The notes under the pieces: model-generated | The model's input: the letters and a program-made list of their open reading frames with translations, nothing else | What the model was told of the DNA's origin: nothing | The model's database searches: none | Program-made: the position numbers and the translations under genes | NCBI GenBank assembly: GCA_011526045.1 | Contig: WYBE01000050.1 | Coordinates: 1 to 64,000 of the forward strand | Length of the DNA: 64,000 nt | Origin: Nevskiales bacterium | Lineage (GTDB): Bacteria > Pseudomonadota > Gammaproteobacteria > Steroidobacterales > GCA-2729495 | Direction: 5' to 3' | Shown: positions 51,354 to 60,653 of the stretch, piece by piece | How the letters are laid out: every line of letters begins with the position of its first letter | Position numbering within the stretch: position 1 is the stretch's first letter

Positions 51354-52676
51354 GTGCAGTTCAAACGCAGCAAGATCAATACCGCCAACCTCGAGCGGGG
51401 CATGTACGTTGCCCAGCTCGATCGGCCTTGGCTGGAGACTCCGTTCCTGTTCCAGGGTTTCGAGGTACGCGAGGACAGCGAGCTGAAGCTGCTGCGGCAG
51501 TTCTGCAAGCACGTGTACATCGACGTCGGGCGCAGTTCCCTTCCCAGGGAGAAGGTGCTCAAGGCGCTCGAGAACGGCGGGCAGGAGCCGCCGCTGCAGC
51601 CGGGCAGCGGGCGTACCGGCGGAATCTCGTTCGCCGGGCGCCTGATGCAAGCCGTCACGCAGCTCGACCCGAGCGGCAAGGTGGCGCAGAAGTTCAACCG
51701 TCACCGCGAGTACCGCAACACGGTGCCTACCCGCAAGGAGGCACCCCAGGCCATCCGCAGCTACGACTCGGCCGTCGTCACCATGCAGGAGGTGCTGGTC
51801 CATGTTCGCAAGGGAGCGGGCGTGGACGTGGAGAAAGTGCAGACGGCCGTCCGGCCGATGATCGACAGCATCCTGCGCAACCAGGATGCAATGGCCTGGC
51901 TGGTCTACCTGCGCAAGCGCGACGAATACACCTACCACCACTCCATTGCCTCCTCGGTCTGGGCGGTGATCCTCGGTCGTCACCTGGGTTTTGATCGGCA
52001 GGGCCTCGATACGCTTGCGATGGGGGGCATCCTGCTCGACATCGGCAAGGCGAAGCTGCCCGAGGAGATGATGGCCCGCGCCGGCGCGCTCTCCGAGGCG
52101 GAGTTCTTCACCGTCACCAGGCATGTCACCTACGGCCTCGACATGCTCAAGCTGACCCCGGGCATCAACGCCGACGTGCTTGCCATGGTCGAGGGCCATC
52201 ACGAGCGCCATGACGGCTCCGGGTATCCCGCGAGCCTGAAGGGCGCCGACATACCCGTGTTTGCGCGTATTGGCGGCCTGGTCGATTGCTACGACGCGAT
52301 GACCAGCCACCGGCCCTGGGCGAAGGCGAAATCGCCTTACGATGCAATCCGGGAGCTGAATTCGATGGCCGGGGTCAAGTTCCAGAAGGAGATGGTCGAG
52401 CAGTTCGTGCAGGCGCTCGGCATGTTTCCGACCGGCAGCATCGTCGAAATGAATACCGGCGAGGTCGGCATCGTCGTCGAGCAGAACCGCATCCGGCGGC
52501 TGCGGCCAAAGGTCATGGTAGTCCTCGACGCGGAACAAAAGCCGTTGCGGGAGTATCGCACCGTCGACCTGCGGCGGCTCCCGAGCGATGAGCACGAGGC
52601 CAATGCGCTCTGGATCGTCCGCGGTCACGAGACCGGCGCCTTCGGCCTTGATCCGAAGAACTACTTCATCGGTTGA
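51354..52676 (+). CDS. HD-GYP domain protein with N-terminal DUF3391, altered HD motif
   Basis: A 440-residue protein. An N-terminal DUF3391 domain (KINTANLERGMYV) precedes an HD-GYP phosphodiesterase domain. The GYP motif is intact (HHERHDGSGYP, near residue 282) and the upstream HHSIASS is present, but the HD pair reads LLDIGK (near 227), so the metal-binding His is Leu. Activity against c-di-GMP may therefore be weak or absent. GTG 51354 gives the normal family N-terminus. It is followed 10 bases later by an EAL gene, and a CRP-like promoter lies upstream. Confidence 0.9.
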   Translation: MQFKRSKINTANLERGMYVAQLDRPWLETPFLFQGFEVREDSELKLLRQFCKHVYIDVGRSSLPREKVLKALENGGQEPPLQPGSGRTGGISFAGRLMQAVTQLDPSGKVAQKFNRHREYRNTVPTRKEAPQAIRSYDSAVVTMQEVLVHVRKGAGVDVEKVQTAVRPMIDSILRNQDAMAWLVYLRKRDEYTYHHSIASSVWAVILGRHLGFDRQGLDTLAMGGILLDIGKAKLPEEMMARAGALSEAEFFTVTRHVTYGLDMLKLTPGINADVLAMVEGHHERHDGSGYPASLKGADIPVFARIGGLVDCYDAMTSHRPWAKAKSPYDAIRELNSMAGVKFQKEMVEQFVQALGMFPTGSIVEMNTGEVGIVVEQNRIRRLRPKVMVVLDAEQKPLREYRTVDLRRLPSDEHEANALWIVRGHETGAFGLDPKNYFIG

Positions 52677-52686
52677 TTCGGCGCAT

Positions 52687-53991
52687 ATGTCCCAGGCGCC
52701 CCCCGACAACACCGCCACCCAGTTCCGCTACTCGCTGCTGCTGCGGGAGATCGACCGCATGCGCACCACGCCGGGGGTCGCAACCGTCGGCCTGATGGTC
52801 ATACAACTGTCGGGCCTGGATGCGGTGAACGGCCGGTTCGGCTACCTCGGTGGCGACAAGGTGCTGCAGGAGTTCGCCGGCCGGCTGCGCGGCATCGCCC
52901 GTGCGCAGGACTGCGTGTTCGAAGTGAACGGCCGCACCTTCGCGCTGCTGCTGCACAACCCGCTGCACGAAGGCCATGCGATGCTGGCGGCCGAGAGCGT
53001 GACGCGCGCGGCCGCCGAGCCGGTGTCGATCGGGTCCGGGCGCGCCTGCGTAAAGGCCCGCATCGGCATCTCGCTGATGCCGGAGCCGGCCGCCAACGGG
53101 GAGGAGTTGCTGCGCCAGTGTGAGACCGCCCTGGACATCGCGCGCCAGCGGGATGCACCCCATGTGCTGTTCACGAATGCACTCATCGACACCGACAAGC
53201 CGGAGACGCGCCATACCTGGTTCGACGTGGAGGAGGCGCTGCGTTCCGGCGAATTCGAGCTTCACTTCCAGCCGCAGGTCAGCCTGGCGACGAGCCGGCT
53301 CGCCGGCGCAGAGGCGCTGGTGCGGTGGCGCAAGCCCGGCGTCGGCATCATCGCACCGGGACATTTCATGGGCGCCATCGAGCACTCGCGGGGCATTCGC
53401 ACGCTGCTGCGTTTCGTGCTCAACTCCGCGCTGCGTGAGGCGGCCGGCTGGGCCCGGAGCCAGGCGGACGTCGGTGTCGCGGTCAACCTGGCGAGTGGCA
53501 ACCTCGAAGACCCCGAACTCGTCGAGATGGTGGAGGACGCGCTCGGCATCTGGAACCTGCCGGCTGCCCAGCTCACGCTCGAGCTGACCGAGAGCTCGCT
53601 GATGCAGAATCCCGCTGCCAGTGCGCGCACGCTCGAACGGTTGCGCCAGATCGGCGTGCGCACGTCGATCGACGATTTCGGCACCGGCTATTCGAGCCTG
53701 GCCTATCTGCGCGACCTGCCTGCCGACGAGCTCAAGGTGGACCGCAGTTTCGTTGCGCGCGTCACGGAGAATCCGCGCGACCGCGATATCGTGGCGTCCA
53801 TTGCGCAGTTGGCGCACGCCGTGGATCTCACCGTGGTTGCCGAAGGCATCGAGGATGCCGGCACGCTCGCCGCCATCGCGGCCGTCGGCTGCGACATCGG
53901 GCAGGGCTATCACTTCGACGCGCCGTTGCCGGCGCAGGATTTCGCTGCGCGGTGGCTGGCCGGCACTGCCGCCAGGGGCATCGCCTCCTGA
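52687..53991 (+). CDS. EAL c-di-GMP phosphodiesterase with degenerate GGDEF domain
   Basis: A 434-residue protein. The N-terminal GGDEF domain has a degenerate active site (NGRTF in place of GGDEF), so it is not a cyclase and may bind GTP or act as a regulator. The C-terminal EAL domain keeps the key residues: EALVRW, ELTES, DDFGTGYSS, the Lys in ELKVDRSF and the Glu in AEGIED. It should cleave c-di-GMP to pGpG. ATG 52687 lies 10 bases after the HD-GYP stop, so both act in one operon. Confidence 0.9.
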   Translation: MSQAPPDNTATQFRYSLLLREIDRMRTTPGVATVGLMVIQLSGLDAVNGRFGYLGGDKVLQEFAGRLRGIARAQDCVFEVNGRTFALLLHNPLHEGHAMLAAESVTRAAAEPVSIGSGRACVKARIGISLMPEPAANGEELLRQCETALDIARQRDAPHVLFTNALIDTDKPETRHTWFDVEEALRSGEFELHFQPQVSLATSRLAGAEALVRWRKPGVGIIAPGHFMGAIEHSRGIRTLLRFVLNSALREAAGWARSQADVGVAVNLASGNLEDPELVEMVEDALGIWNLPAAQLTLELTESSLMQNPAASARTLERLRQIGVRTSIDDFGTGYSSLAYLRDLPADELKVDRSFVARVTENPRDRDIVASIAQLAHAVDLTVVAEGIEDAGTLAAIAAVGCDIGQGYHFDAPLPAQDFAARWLAGTAARGIAS

Positions 53992-54022
53992 CAGGTTAGG
54001 GCGGAACTGCTGCGGGTCCATG

Positions 54023-54065
54023 ACCCCACCATGCGGCGTCGTGGGGTTACGGGCGGCCTTATACT
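54023..54065 (+). promoter_or_regulatory. Hairpin then candidate -10 of the exporter operon
   Basis: ACCCCAC/GTGGGGT (54023-54047) forms a hairpin with an 11-base loop after the EAL gene, possibly a terminator without a T-tract. TATACT at 54060-54065 then gives a start near 54072, 21 bases before the GTG at 54093. Confidence 0.4.
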
Positions 54066-54092
54066 TGCGCGCCTGTTCGTGCGGAGTATCCC

Positions 54093-55238
54093 GTGGCCAA
54101 GCGCAGCGTACCGAGAAATCTGGTCATCGTCGTGCTGCTCGTTGCCATTGCGGCGGCGGCAGCGGCATGGATCGCGCGTCCCCGGCCGCTGCGGGTGGTG
54201 GTGGCGAAGGTCGAGCGCGGCACGGTGGCCGCTACGGTCGCCAACACGCGGGCCGGCACCGTGGACGCCTGCAACCGCGCCCGTCTCGCGCCGCCGCTGG
54301 GCGGGCAGATCGCGCGGCTGCCCGTGCGCAAAGGCGACGCCGTGAAGAAGGGCGACGTGTTACTCGAGCTCTGGAACGATGACCTGCGCGCGCAGCTCGA
54401 ACTGCAGCAACGCGACCGGGTGGCCACCCAGGCGCGGGTGACCGAGACCTGCGTCAGGGCGGAGGTGGCCGAGCGTGAGGCCGGTCGCGCCGCGCTGCTG
54501 CGCGAGCAGAAGCTGATCGCCGTCGAGCTTGCCGAGAAGGCAGTGGGTGAAGCCGGGGCCCAGGTGGCGGCATGCAAGGCCGCGCGCGAGAGCGCGCGGG
54601 TCGCGGAGGCGCGGGTGGAGGTCGCGCGCGCCAGCCTCGACCGCACCATACTGCGGGCGCCCTTCGACGGCGTGGTCGCGGAGATCAACGGCGAGCTCGG
54701 CGAGTTCGTGACGCCCTCGCCGGTCGGAATCCCGACGCCACCCACCGTGGACGTGGTGGACACGAGCTGCCTGTACATCAGCGCCCCGATCGACGAGGTC
54801 GATGCCCCGGCGGTGAAGGCCGGCCAGCGCGCGCTGATCAGCCTCGATGCCTTTCCGGGACGGAAGTTTCCGGGTTTCGTGCGGCGCGTTGCTCCCTACG
54901 TGCTCGATACCGAGAAGCAGGCGCGCACGGTCGAGATCGAGGCCGAGATCGAGAACCCGCAGGCGAGCAACCTGATGCCCGGCTACAGCGCGGACGTGGA
55001 GGTGATCCTCGATACACGTGAGAACACGCTGCGTGTCCCGACCCCGGCGGTCATCGACGGCAGCCGGGTGCTGGTCCTCGATGAGGCGGCCGGCGTGCTG
55101 CACCGGCGGGAAGTCAAGACTGGTGTCGCGAGCTGGGAGTTCACCGAGGTGCTGGAAGGCCTGCAGGAAGGCGAGCTGGTGGTGCTGTCGGTGGACCGCG
55201 AAGGCGTCGGCGACGGCGTCCGGGCCGTGCGCGAGTAG
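54093..55238 (+). CDS. Periplasmic adaptor (HlyD/MacA-like) of an ABC exporter
   Basis: A 381-residue membrane-fusion protein: an N-terminal membrane anchor (residues about 9-26), a lipoyl half-motif (GGQIARLPVRKGDAVKKGDVLLEL), a coiled-coil hairpin (about 90-180), the second lipoyl half (LRAPFDGVVAEINGELGEFV) and a beta-barrel. The pattern suits MacA-like adaptors. GTG 54093 follows GGAG. It heads an operon with an ATPase and two permeases. No TolC-type gene is present here. Confidence 0.9.
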   Translation: MAKRSVPRNLVIVVLLVAIAAAAAAWIARPRPLRVVVAKVERGTVAATVANTRAGTVDACNRARLAPPLGGQIARLPVRKGDAVKKGDVLLELWNDDLRAQLELQQRDRVATQARVTETCVRAEVAEREAGRAALLREQKLIAVELAEKAVGEAGAQVAACKAARESARVAEARVEVARASLDRTILRAPFDGVVAEINGELGEFVTPSPVGIPTPPTVDVVDTSCLYISAPIDEVDAPAVKAGQRALISLDAFPGRKFPGFVRRVAPYVLDTEKQARTVEIEAEIENPQASNLMPGYSADVEVILDTRENTLRVPTPAVIDGSRVLVLDEAAGVLHRREVKTGVASWEFTEVLEGLQEGELVVLSVDREGVGDGVRAVRE

Positions 55239-55257
55239 GCGCGCGGTCCGATCGACC

Positions 55258-55938
55258 ATGATCCGGCTCGAGGGTCTCACGCGTATCTTCCATGTGGGCG
55301 AGTCGCTGGTACGCGCGCTCGACGACGTGAACCTGCAGATTGCCGCCGGCGAGTATCTCTCGATCATGGGGTCCTCGGGCTCGGGCAAGTCCACGCTGCT
55401 CAATGTCCTCGGGCTCCTCGACACGCCGACCGCCGGCGCCTACTGGCTCGACGACGTCAACACGTCCACGATGTCCGACGACGAGCTGGCGGTGACCCGC
55501 CAGCGGCAGATCGGCTTCGTCTTCCAGTCGTTCCATCTCGTGCCGCGCATGACGGCGCTGGAGAACGTGCAGTTGCCGATGCTGCTTGCGGGCGTGCCGC
55601 CCGCCGAGCGCGACGCACGCGGCCGCAGGGCCCTGGAGGGCGTCGGTCTCGCGGTCCGGCGGGATCACCGCCCCGACCAGCTCTCCGGCGGCGAGCGCCA
55701 GCGTGTGGCGATCGCCCGCGCCATCGTGATGGAGCCGAAGCTGCTGCTCGCTGACGAGCCCACCGGCAACCTCGATACGTCCGCGGGAGCTGAAATCGTG
55801 AAGATCGTGGAGACACTCAACGCCCGAGGCCTCACCCTGATCGTGGTGACTCATGACCCGCAGATCGGTGGTCGGGCCGGCCGGCGGTTGCGCCTGCGCG
55901 ACGGGCGCGTGGTCGACGATGTGCGCAGCGGTGGCTGA
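55258..55938 (+). CDS. MacB/LolD-type ABC ATPase
   Basis: A 226-residue ATPase with Walker A GSSGSGKST, the FVFQSFHLVPRMTALENVQLP Q-loop region, signature LSGGERQRVAIARAI, Walker B LLLADEPTGNLD and the VTHDP switch. This is the stand-alone form used with FtsX-type permeases. Starts 19 bases after the adaptor gene and ends directly before the first permease. Confidence 0.93.
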   Translation: MIRLEGLTRIFHVGESLVRALDDVNLQIAAGEYLSIMGSSGSGKSTLLNVLGLLDTPTAGAYWLDDVNTSTMSDDELAVTRQRQIGFVFQSFHLVPRMTALENVQLPMLLAGVPPAERDARGRRALEGVGLAVRRDHRPDQLSGGERQRVAIARAIVMEPKLLLADEPTGNLDTSAGAEIVKIVETLNARGLTLIVVTHDPQIGGRAGRRLRLRDGRVVDDVRSGG

Positions 55939-57147
55939 ATGACCTTCGTCGATTGCACGCGGGTGGCTGCGAGCGCTCTGCTGCGTTATCCCCTGCGCAC
56001 GGCGATGATGCTGCTCGCCACGGCGATCGGCGTCAGCGCGGTGCTGATGCTGACTTCGCTCGGCGAGGCAGCGCGTCGCTTCGTCGCCGGCGAATTCCAG
56101 TCGCTTGGCACACATCTGCTCGTGGTGCTACCGGGCAAGATCGAGACCTCGGGCATGGGGCCCGGCCTGATGGCCGGGGAGTCGCCGCGCGACATCACGC
56201 TCGACGACGCCCGGGCGCTGCTGCGCAGCCCCGCGGTGGAGAAAGTCGCACCGCTCGTGGTCGGGGCGGCGACGGTATCCCATGCCGGGCTCGAGCGCGA
56301 CATCACGATCATGGGCGCCACCGCCGAGCTGCTGGAGGTGCGGCACTGGCAGGTCGCAATCGGCAAGTTCCTGCGCCAGCAGGACTGGGACCGCGCCTCG
56401 CCCGAGTGCGTGATCGGCCACGTCATCGCCAGGGAGCTGTTCGCGGGCCAGGCGGCGGTTGGCCAGTGGTTGCGGGTTGGCGACCGGCGCTGCCGGGTTG
56501 CCGGCGTGCTCGTCGAGCAGGGCATCTCGGTGATGGTCAACGTGGACGAGCTGGTGATCATGCCGGTTTCCTCGGCACAGCAGTTGCTGAATGTGCCGGG
56601 GTTGTTCCGTGTGCTGGTGCAGTCGAGCGATCGCGAGGCCGTGCTGCGTGCAAAGCGCGACATCATCGCGATCATGCGGGAGCGGCACCGCGGCATCGAG
56701 GACGTAACCGTGATCACGCAGGACTCGGTGCTCGCCACCTTCGACGAGATCTTCGGGGCGCTCACGGCCGCGCTGGCCGGAATCGCTTCGGTGAGTCTGG
56801 TGGTGGCCGGCGTGCTCATCATGAACGTGATGCTGGTGGCGGTGAGCCAGCGCACGCGCGAGATCGGCCTGCTCAAGGCGCTCGGCGCGAATCGCAGCGA
56901 GGTCACGCGCCTGTTCATTACCGAGGCGGTGATCCTGTCGATGTTTGGTGCGATCGCCGGCACCGGGCTCGGCTACGCCGCGGTCGGCCTGATGCAGGTG
57001 CTGTACCCGGCCCTCGATTTCCGCCCGCCGCTCTGGGCGGTGGCCGGCGCGTTTGCGGTTGCGGTCGGCTGTGGCCTGCTGTTCGGCATCCTGCCGGCAC
57101 GGCGCGCGGCACGCCTCGATCCGATCGCCGCCCTGGCGGGCCGCTGA
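55939..57147 (+). CDS. FtsX/MacB-type permease 1
   Basis: A 402-residue permease: one N-terminal membrane helix, a large periplasmic domain (about residues 45-270), then three C-terminal helices. The conserved QRTREIGLLKALGANRSEVTRLF segment after the second helix is the FtsX signature, and the end has PARRAARLDPIAAL. It starts at the base after the ATPase stop codon. It is MacB-like without the fused ATPase. Confidence 0.9.
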   Translation: MTFVDCTRVAASALLRYPLRTAMMLLATAIGVSAVLMLTSLGEAARRFVAGEFQSLGTHLLVVLPGKIETSGMGPGLMAGESPRDITLDDARALLRSPAVEKVAPLVVGAATVSHAGLERDITIMGATAELLEVRHWQVAIGKFLRQQDWDRASPECVIGHVIARELFAGQAAVGQWLRVGDRRCRVAGVLVEQGISVMVNVDELVIMPVSSAQQLLNVPGLFRVLVQSSDREAVLRAKRDIIAIMRERHRGIEDVTVITQDSVLATFDEIFGALTAALAGIASVSLVVAGVLIMNVMLVAVSQRTREIGLLKALGANRSEVTRLFITEAVILSMFGAIAGTGLGYAAVGLMQVLYPALDFRPPLWAVAGAFAVAVGCGLLFGILPARRAARLDPIAALAGR

Positions 57148-57149
57148 GC

Positions 57150-58349
57150 ATGGGTTTCGGCGACCTGCTGCGGTTCATCACGCACTCTGCCCTGTCTCAC
57201 CGGCTGCGCAGTGCGCTTACCGCGCTCGGCATCGGCATCGGCGTGACCGCGGTGGTGCTGCTCACTTCGATCGGTGCGGGGCTGCAGCACTACGTGCTCT
57301 CGCAGTTCACCCAGTTCGGCACCAACATCATAGCCATCAACCCCGGGCGCAGCACGACCTTCGGCGCGGCGACCGGGATCTTCGGAACGGTGCGTCCGCT
57401 CACCATTGATGATGCGGAGGCGCTCAAGCGCGTACCCTTCGTGACCAACACGGTGCCCGTGGTGCAGGGCACCGCGTCCGTGGAAGCCGGCGGTCGGGAA
57501 CGCCACACCAACATCAGCGGCGTCGGCGCGGAGATGCCCGCCGCCTTCTCGTTCCGTGTCGCGCTGGGCGAGTTCCTGCCATCAGACGACCCGCGTTCGC
57601 CGCGTCCCCTGGCCGTGCTCGGATCGAAGGTCCGCGACGAGCTGTTCGGCGAGCGAAACCCGCTCGGCGAGGTGATCCGCGTCGGCGGCGAGCGTTACCG
57701 CGTCATCGGCGTGATGGAATCGAAGGGACAGGTGCTCGGCTTCGATCTCGATGACGCCGTGTACATTCCGGCGGCGCGGGCACTCGAGCTCTACAACCGG
57801 CAGGGCCTGTTCGAGATCGACGTGCTCTACGACAAGGCCGTCTCCGCCAGGGAAGTCGTGCACGGCATCGAGCGCATGATCGTCGCCCGCCACGGCGGGC
57901 TCGACGTGACCATCACCACGCAGCAGCAGATGCTCGACGTGCTGGGCTCGGTCCTCGACGTGGTGACCTTTGCCGTGGCCGCGCTCGGCGGCATCTCGCT
58001 GCTCGTGGGCGGGGTGGGGATCTTCACCATCATGACGATCGCGGTGCGCGAGCGCACCGCCGAGATCGGCCTGCTGCGTGCCGTCGGTGCCGGCCGCGGG
58101 CAGGTACGGTCGATTTTCCTCGGCGAGTCCATGGTGCTTGCCGGTCTTGGCGGCGTCGGCGGATTGCTGGCCGGCGCGGCTACCGTGGTCCTGCTCGGCA
58201 TCCTCGTTCCCGCCCTGCCGATCGGTTTCTCGGTCCCGTATGCGTTTGCTGCCGAGGCGATCGCGATCGTCATCGGCCTGGCGGCCGGGGTGCTGCCGGC
58301 ACAGCGCGCGGCGGCGCTCGACCCGGTCGATGCGCTGCGGACCGAGTAG
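57150..58349 (+). CDS. FtsX/MacB-type permease 2
   Basis: A 399-residue paralogue of the preceding permease with the same layout, an N-terminal helix with LTALGIGIGVTAVVLLTS, a periplasmic domain, and ERTAEIGLLRAVGAGRGQV before the last helices. The two permeases differ widely in the periplasmic domain, so a heterodimeric transporter is likely. Begins 2 bases after the first permease. It ends the operon. Confidence 0.9.
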   Translation: MGFGDLLRFITHSALSHRLRSALTALGIGIGVTAVVLLTSIGAGLQHYVLSQFTQFGTNIIAINPGRSTTFGAATGIFGTVRPLTIDDAEALKRVPFVTNTVPVVQGTASVEAGGRERHTNISGVGAEMPAAFSFRVALGEFLPSDDPRSPRPLAVLGSKVRDELFGERNPLGEVIRVGGERYRVIGVMESKGQVLGFDLDDAVYIPAARALELYNRQGLFEIDVLYDKAVSAREVVHGIERMIVARHGGLDVTITTQQQMLDVLGSVLDVVTFAVAALGGISLLVGGVGIFTIMTIAVRERTAEIGLLRAVGAGRGQVRSIFLGESMVLAGLGGVGGLLAGAATVVLLGILVPALPIGFSVPYAFAAEAIAIVIGLAAGVLPAQRAAALDPVDALRTE

Positions 58350-58440
58350 GCAGAAAACCGCGGGGACTCTCGCGACCGCTGACGCAGTGCAACGAGCCGT
58401 TTACCGCCGTTTGTGCGATCTTGTAGGCGGCTGCGGTTAT

Positions 58441-58523
58441 GTTCAAAAGTTAACGGGACTGTGATTGTCCTCACAGACTTCTGTTCAATGCGGGAACAGT
58501 CTGCGCATGCGGGTGTTTTGAAC
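58441..58523 (+). promoter_or_regulatory. CRP/Clp-like site upstream of prkA, framed by an inverted repeat
   Basis: TGTGA-TTGTCC-TCACA at 58460-58475 is a perfect CRP-family match. It is flanked by GTTCAAAA (58441-58448) and its exact complement TTTTGAAC (58516-58523). AACAGT at 58495-58500 could be a poor -10 at roughly class II distance. The rest of the 285-base gap before prkA shows no gene. Confidence 0.6.
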
Positions 58524-58634
58524 TTAATGGGTGGGATCGGGCGTCAAAAGAGACAGCTGAGCCGCAGGGCGGTAACAAAAACAATCAGGGCAGGGCGTAT
58601 CGACGGCCGTTCGTAAACTCCAGGGAGATCGAGC

Positions 58635-60602
58635 ATGACGAGCGCAACGGACTCCAGGCGCGACGCAGTCGAAGGGCACAGCGGCAACCTGATCGCGGAA
58701 CTCGCGACCTTCGCTGGCCAGCACAAGGCTTCCCGCTGGCGCGGGACTTTCGCCGACTTCCTGCGTGATGTCTATCCGGCCACGCCGCAGCAGTTCGTCC
58801 GCTCCAGCCATCAGTACCTCTACGACATGCTCGCCTGGTATCGCACCGAGCGACGTGGCGGCGAGGTTCCCGCCGGCAATCCGAAGGATCTGTTCACCAA
58901 CGAGCTCTACGGTATCGACGATGCGCTCGACCGCGTCGTCGAGTACTTCAAGGCCGCGAGCGCCGGCTCCGACGTGGGCCGTCGCCTGCTGCTGCTCCTC
59001 GGGCCGCCTTCCGGCGGCAAGTCCTCGGCCGTGATCCTGATGAAGCGGGGGCTGGAGGAGTACAGCCATACGGACGCTGGCGCGCTCTACGCGCTGCAGG
59101 ACTCGCCTTTGCACGAGTCGCCCCTGAACCTGGTGCCGGCCAGCATGCGCGGGCGGTTCCGCGAAACCTACGGCGTGGAGATCTGCGGTGAGCTGTCGCC
59201 CTACAGCCGGGTTCGCCTCGAGGAGGAGTTCCGCGGCGACTTCATGAAGTTCCCGGTGGAGCGGGTGTTCCTGTCCGAGGCTTCGCGGGTCGGCATCGGC
59301 ACCTACGCGCCGCATGATCCGACCACGGCGGACATCGCCGACCTGGTCGGCTCGGTGGACCTCTCCAAGGTCGCCGAGGTCGGCGACGAGGGCGATCCGC
59401 GTGCCTGGTCATGGTCGGGCGCTGTGTACGCGGCCAGTCGCGGCATGCTCGAGATGATCGAGATCCTCAAGGTCAAGCGCGAGTTTCTCTACCTGCTCCT
59501 GACGCTCACGCAGGAGAAGAACGTCAAGGTGTCACGCTTCCCGCTGATTCATCTCGATGAGACGATCGTCGCCCACACCAATCTCGCGGAGTTCAACAAG
59601 TTCCTGCAGGAGAAGGAGAACGAGGCGCTCCTCGATCGCATGGTCATCGTCAAGGTCCCCTATACGCTGTCCTACCAGGACGAGGCGCGGATATACCGGA
59701 AGCTCGTATCGAACGCGCCGGCCTTCCGCACCGTGCACCTGGACCCGCACGTGCTGCAGCTCGCCGCGGTGTTCTCCATCCTGACCCGGCTGGTGAAGCC
59801 CGAGAAGGAGGGGCTCGATCTCGCCAAGAAACTGCGGTTGTATGCGGGCGAGGATGTCGAGGGATTCTCGCAGAGCGAGGTCGAGCGGTTGCGTACCGAG
59901 CACCCGGAGGAGGGCATGTCCGGCGTGAGCCCGCGCTTCGTGATCAATGCGATCTCCAATGCCATCACGCGCAGCGACCGCAAGAGCCTGACGAGCATGG
60001 AGATGCTGCTGGCGCTGAAGGACTCGATACAAAGCGATGCGCGCATGGACGCCAGCCAGAAGAAGCTCTGGGTGGATTTCCTGGTGATCGCGCGCAAGGA
60101 CTTCTACAACCGCTGGGTCAAGGAAGACGTGCACCGGGCGTTGTTCGCCTCCTTCGAGGACGAGGCGCAGCAGTTGCTCGAGAAGTATCTCGATGAAGTC
60201 GAGGCCTCGCTCGACCAGCGTGAGGTCAAGGACCCGATCACGGGCGAGACGCGCCCGGCGGACGAGCGCTTCCTGCGCAAGGTCGAGGAGAAGATAAAGA
60301 TTTCCGAGTCCGGCAAGCAGTCGTTCCGCCAGGAGGTCGTGCGCAAGGCGATGGTCGCGTACAAGGCGGGCGAGAAGTTCACGCTGGACAGCCACACGCG
60401 GTTGCACGAGGCGATCGAGCAGTACCTCTTCGAGGAGCGTCGCGATGTCCTGCGGCTGGTCACGTCAGCGGCCCGTCCGGATGACGAGGTGCGGCAGAAG
60501 ATCTCCGCGGTGCAGGAACGCCTCGTGATGGAATACGGATACGATGAACATAGCGCGCGTGAAGCGCTGAATTATGTGACGACATTGCTGTCGCAGGAGT
60601 GA
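58635..60602 (+). CDS. prkA: PrkA-family serine protein kinase
   Basis: A 655-residue protein (YeaG in E. coli). The N-terminal AAA+ part has Walker A GPPSGGKSS (residues 123-131); the C-terminal part is the PrkA kinase-like domain. In enteric bacteria it responds to nitrogen starvation and stress along with YeaH. ATG 58635 follows GGGAG. First gene of the conserved prkA-yeaH-spoVR order. Confidence 0.95.
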   Translation: MTSATDSRRDAVEGHSGNLIAELATFAGQHKASRWRGTFADFLRDVYPATPQQFVRSSHQYLYDMLAWYRTERRGGEVPAGNPKDLFTNELYGIDDALDRVVEYFKAASAGSDVGRRLLLLLGPPSGGKSSAVILMKRGLEEYSHTDAGALYALQDSPLHESPLNLVPASMRGRFRETYGVEICGELSPYSRVRLEEEFRGDFMKFPVERVFLSEASRVGIGTYAPHDPTTADIADLVGSVDLSKVAEVGDEGDPRAWSWSGAVYAASRGMLEMIEILKVKREFLYLLLTLTQEKNVKVSRFPLIHLDETIVAHTNLAEFNKFLQEKENEALLDRMVIVKVPYTLSYQDEARIYRKLVSNAPAFRTVHLDPHVLQLAAVFSILTRLVKPEKEGLDLAKKLRLYAGEDVEGFSQSEVERLRTEHPEEGMSGVSPRFVINAISNAITRSDRKSLTSMEMLLALKDSIQSDARMDASQKKLWVDFLVIARKDFYNRWVKEDVHRALFASFEDEAQQLLEKYLDEVEASLDQREVKDPITGETRPADERFLRKVEEKIKISESGKQSFRQEVVRKAMVAYKAGEKFTLDSHTRLHEAIEQYLFEERRDVLRLVTSAARPDDEVRQKISAVQERLVMEYGYDEHSAREALNYVTTLLSQE

Positions 60603-60653
60603 CCACTGGCGCAGCGTGGCGATTCACGCTGTGCGCAGAGGTGGCACGACGCC

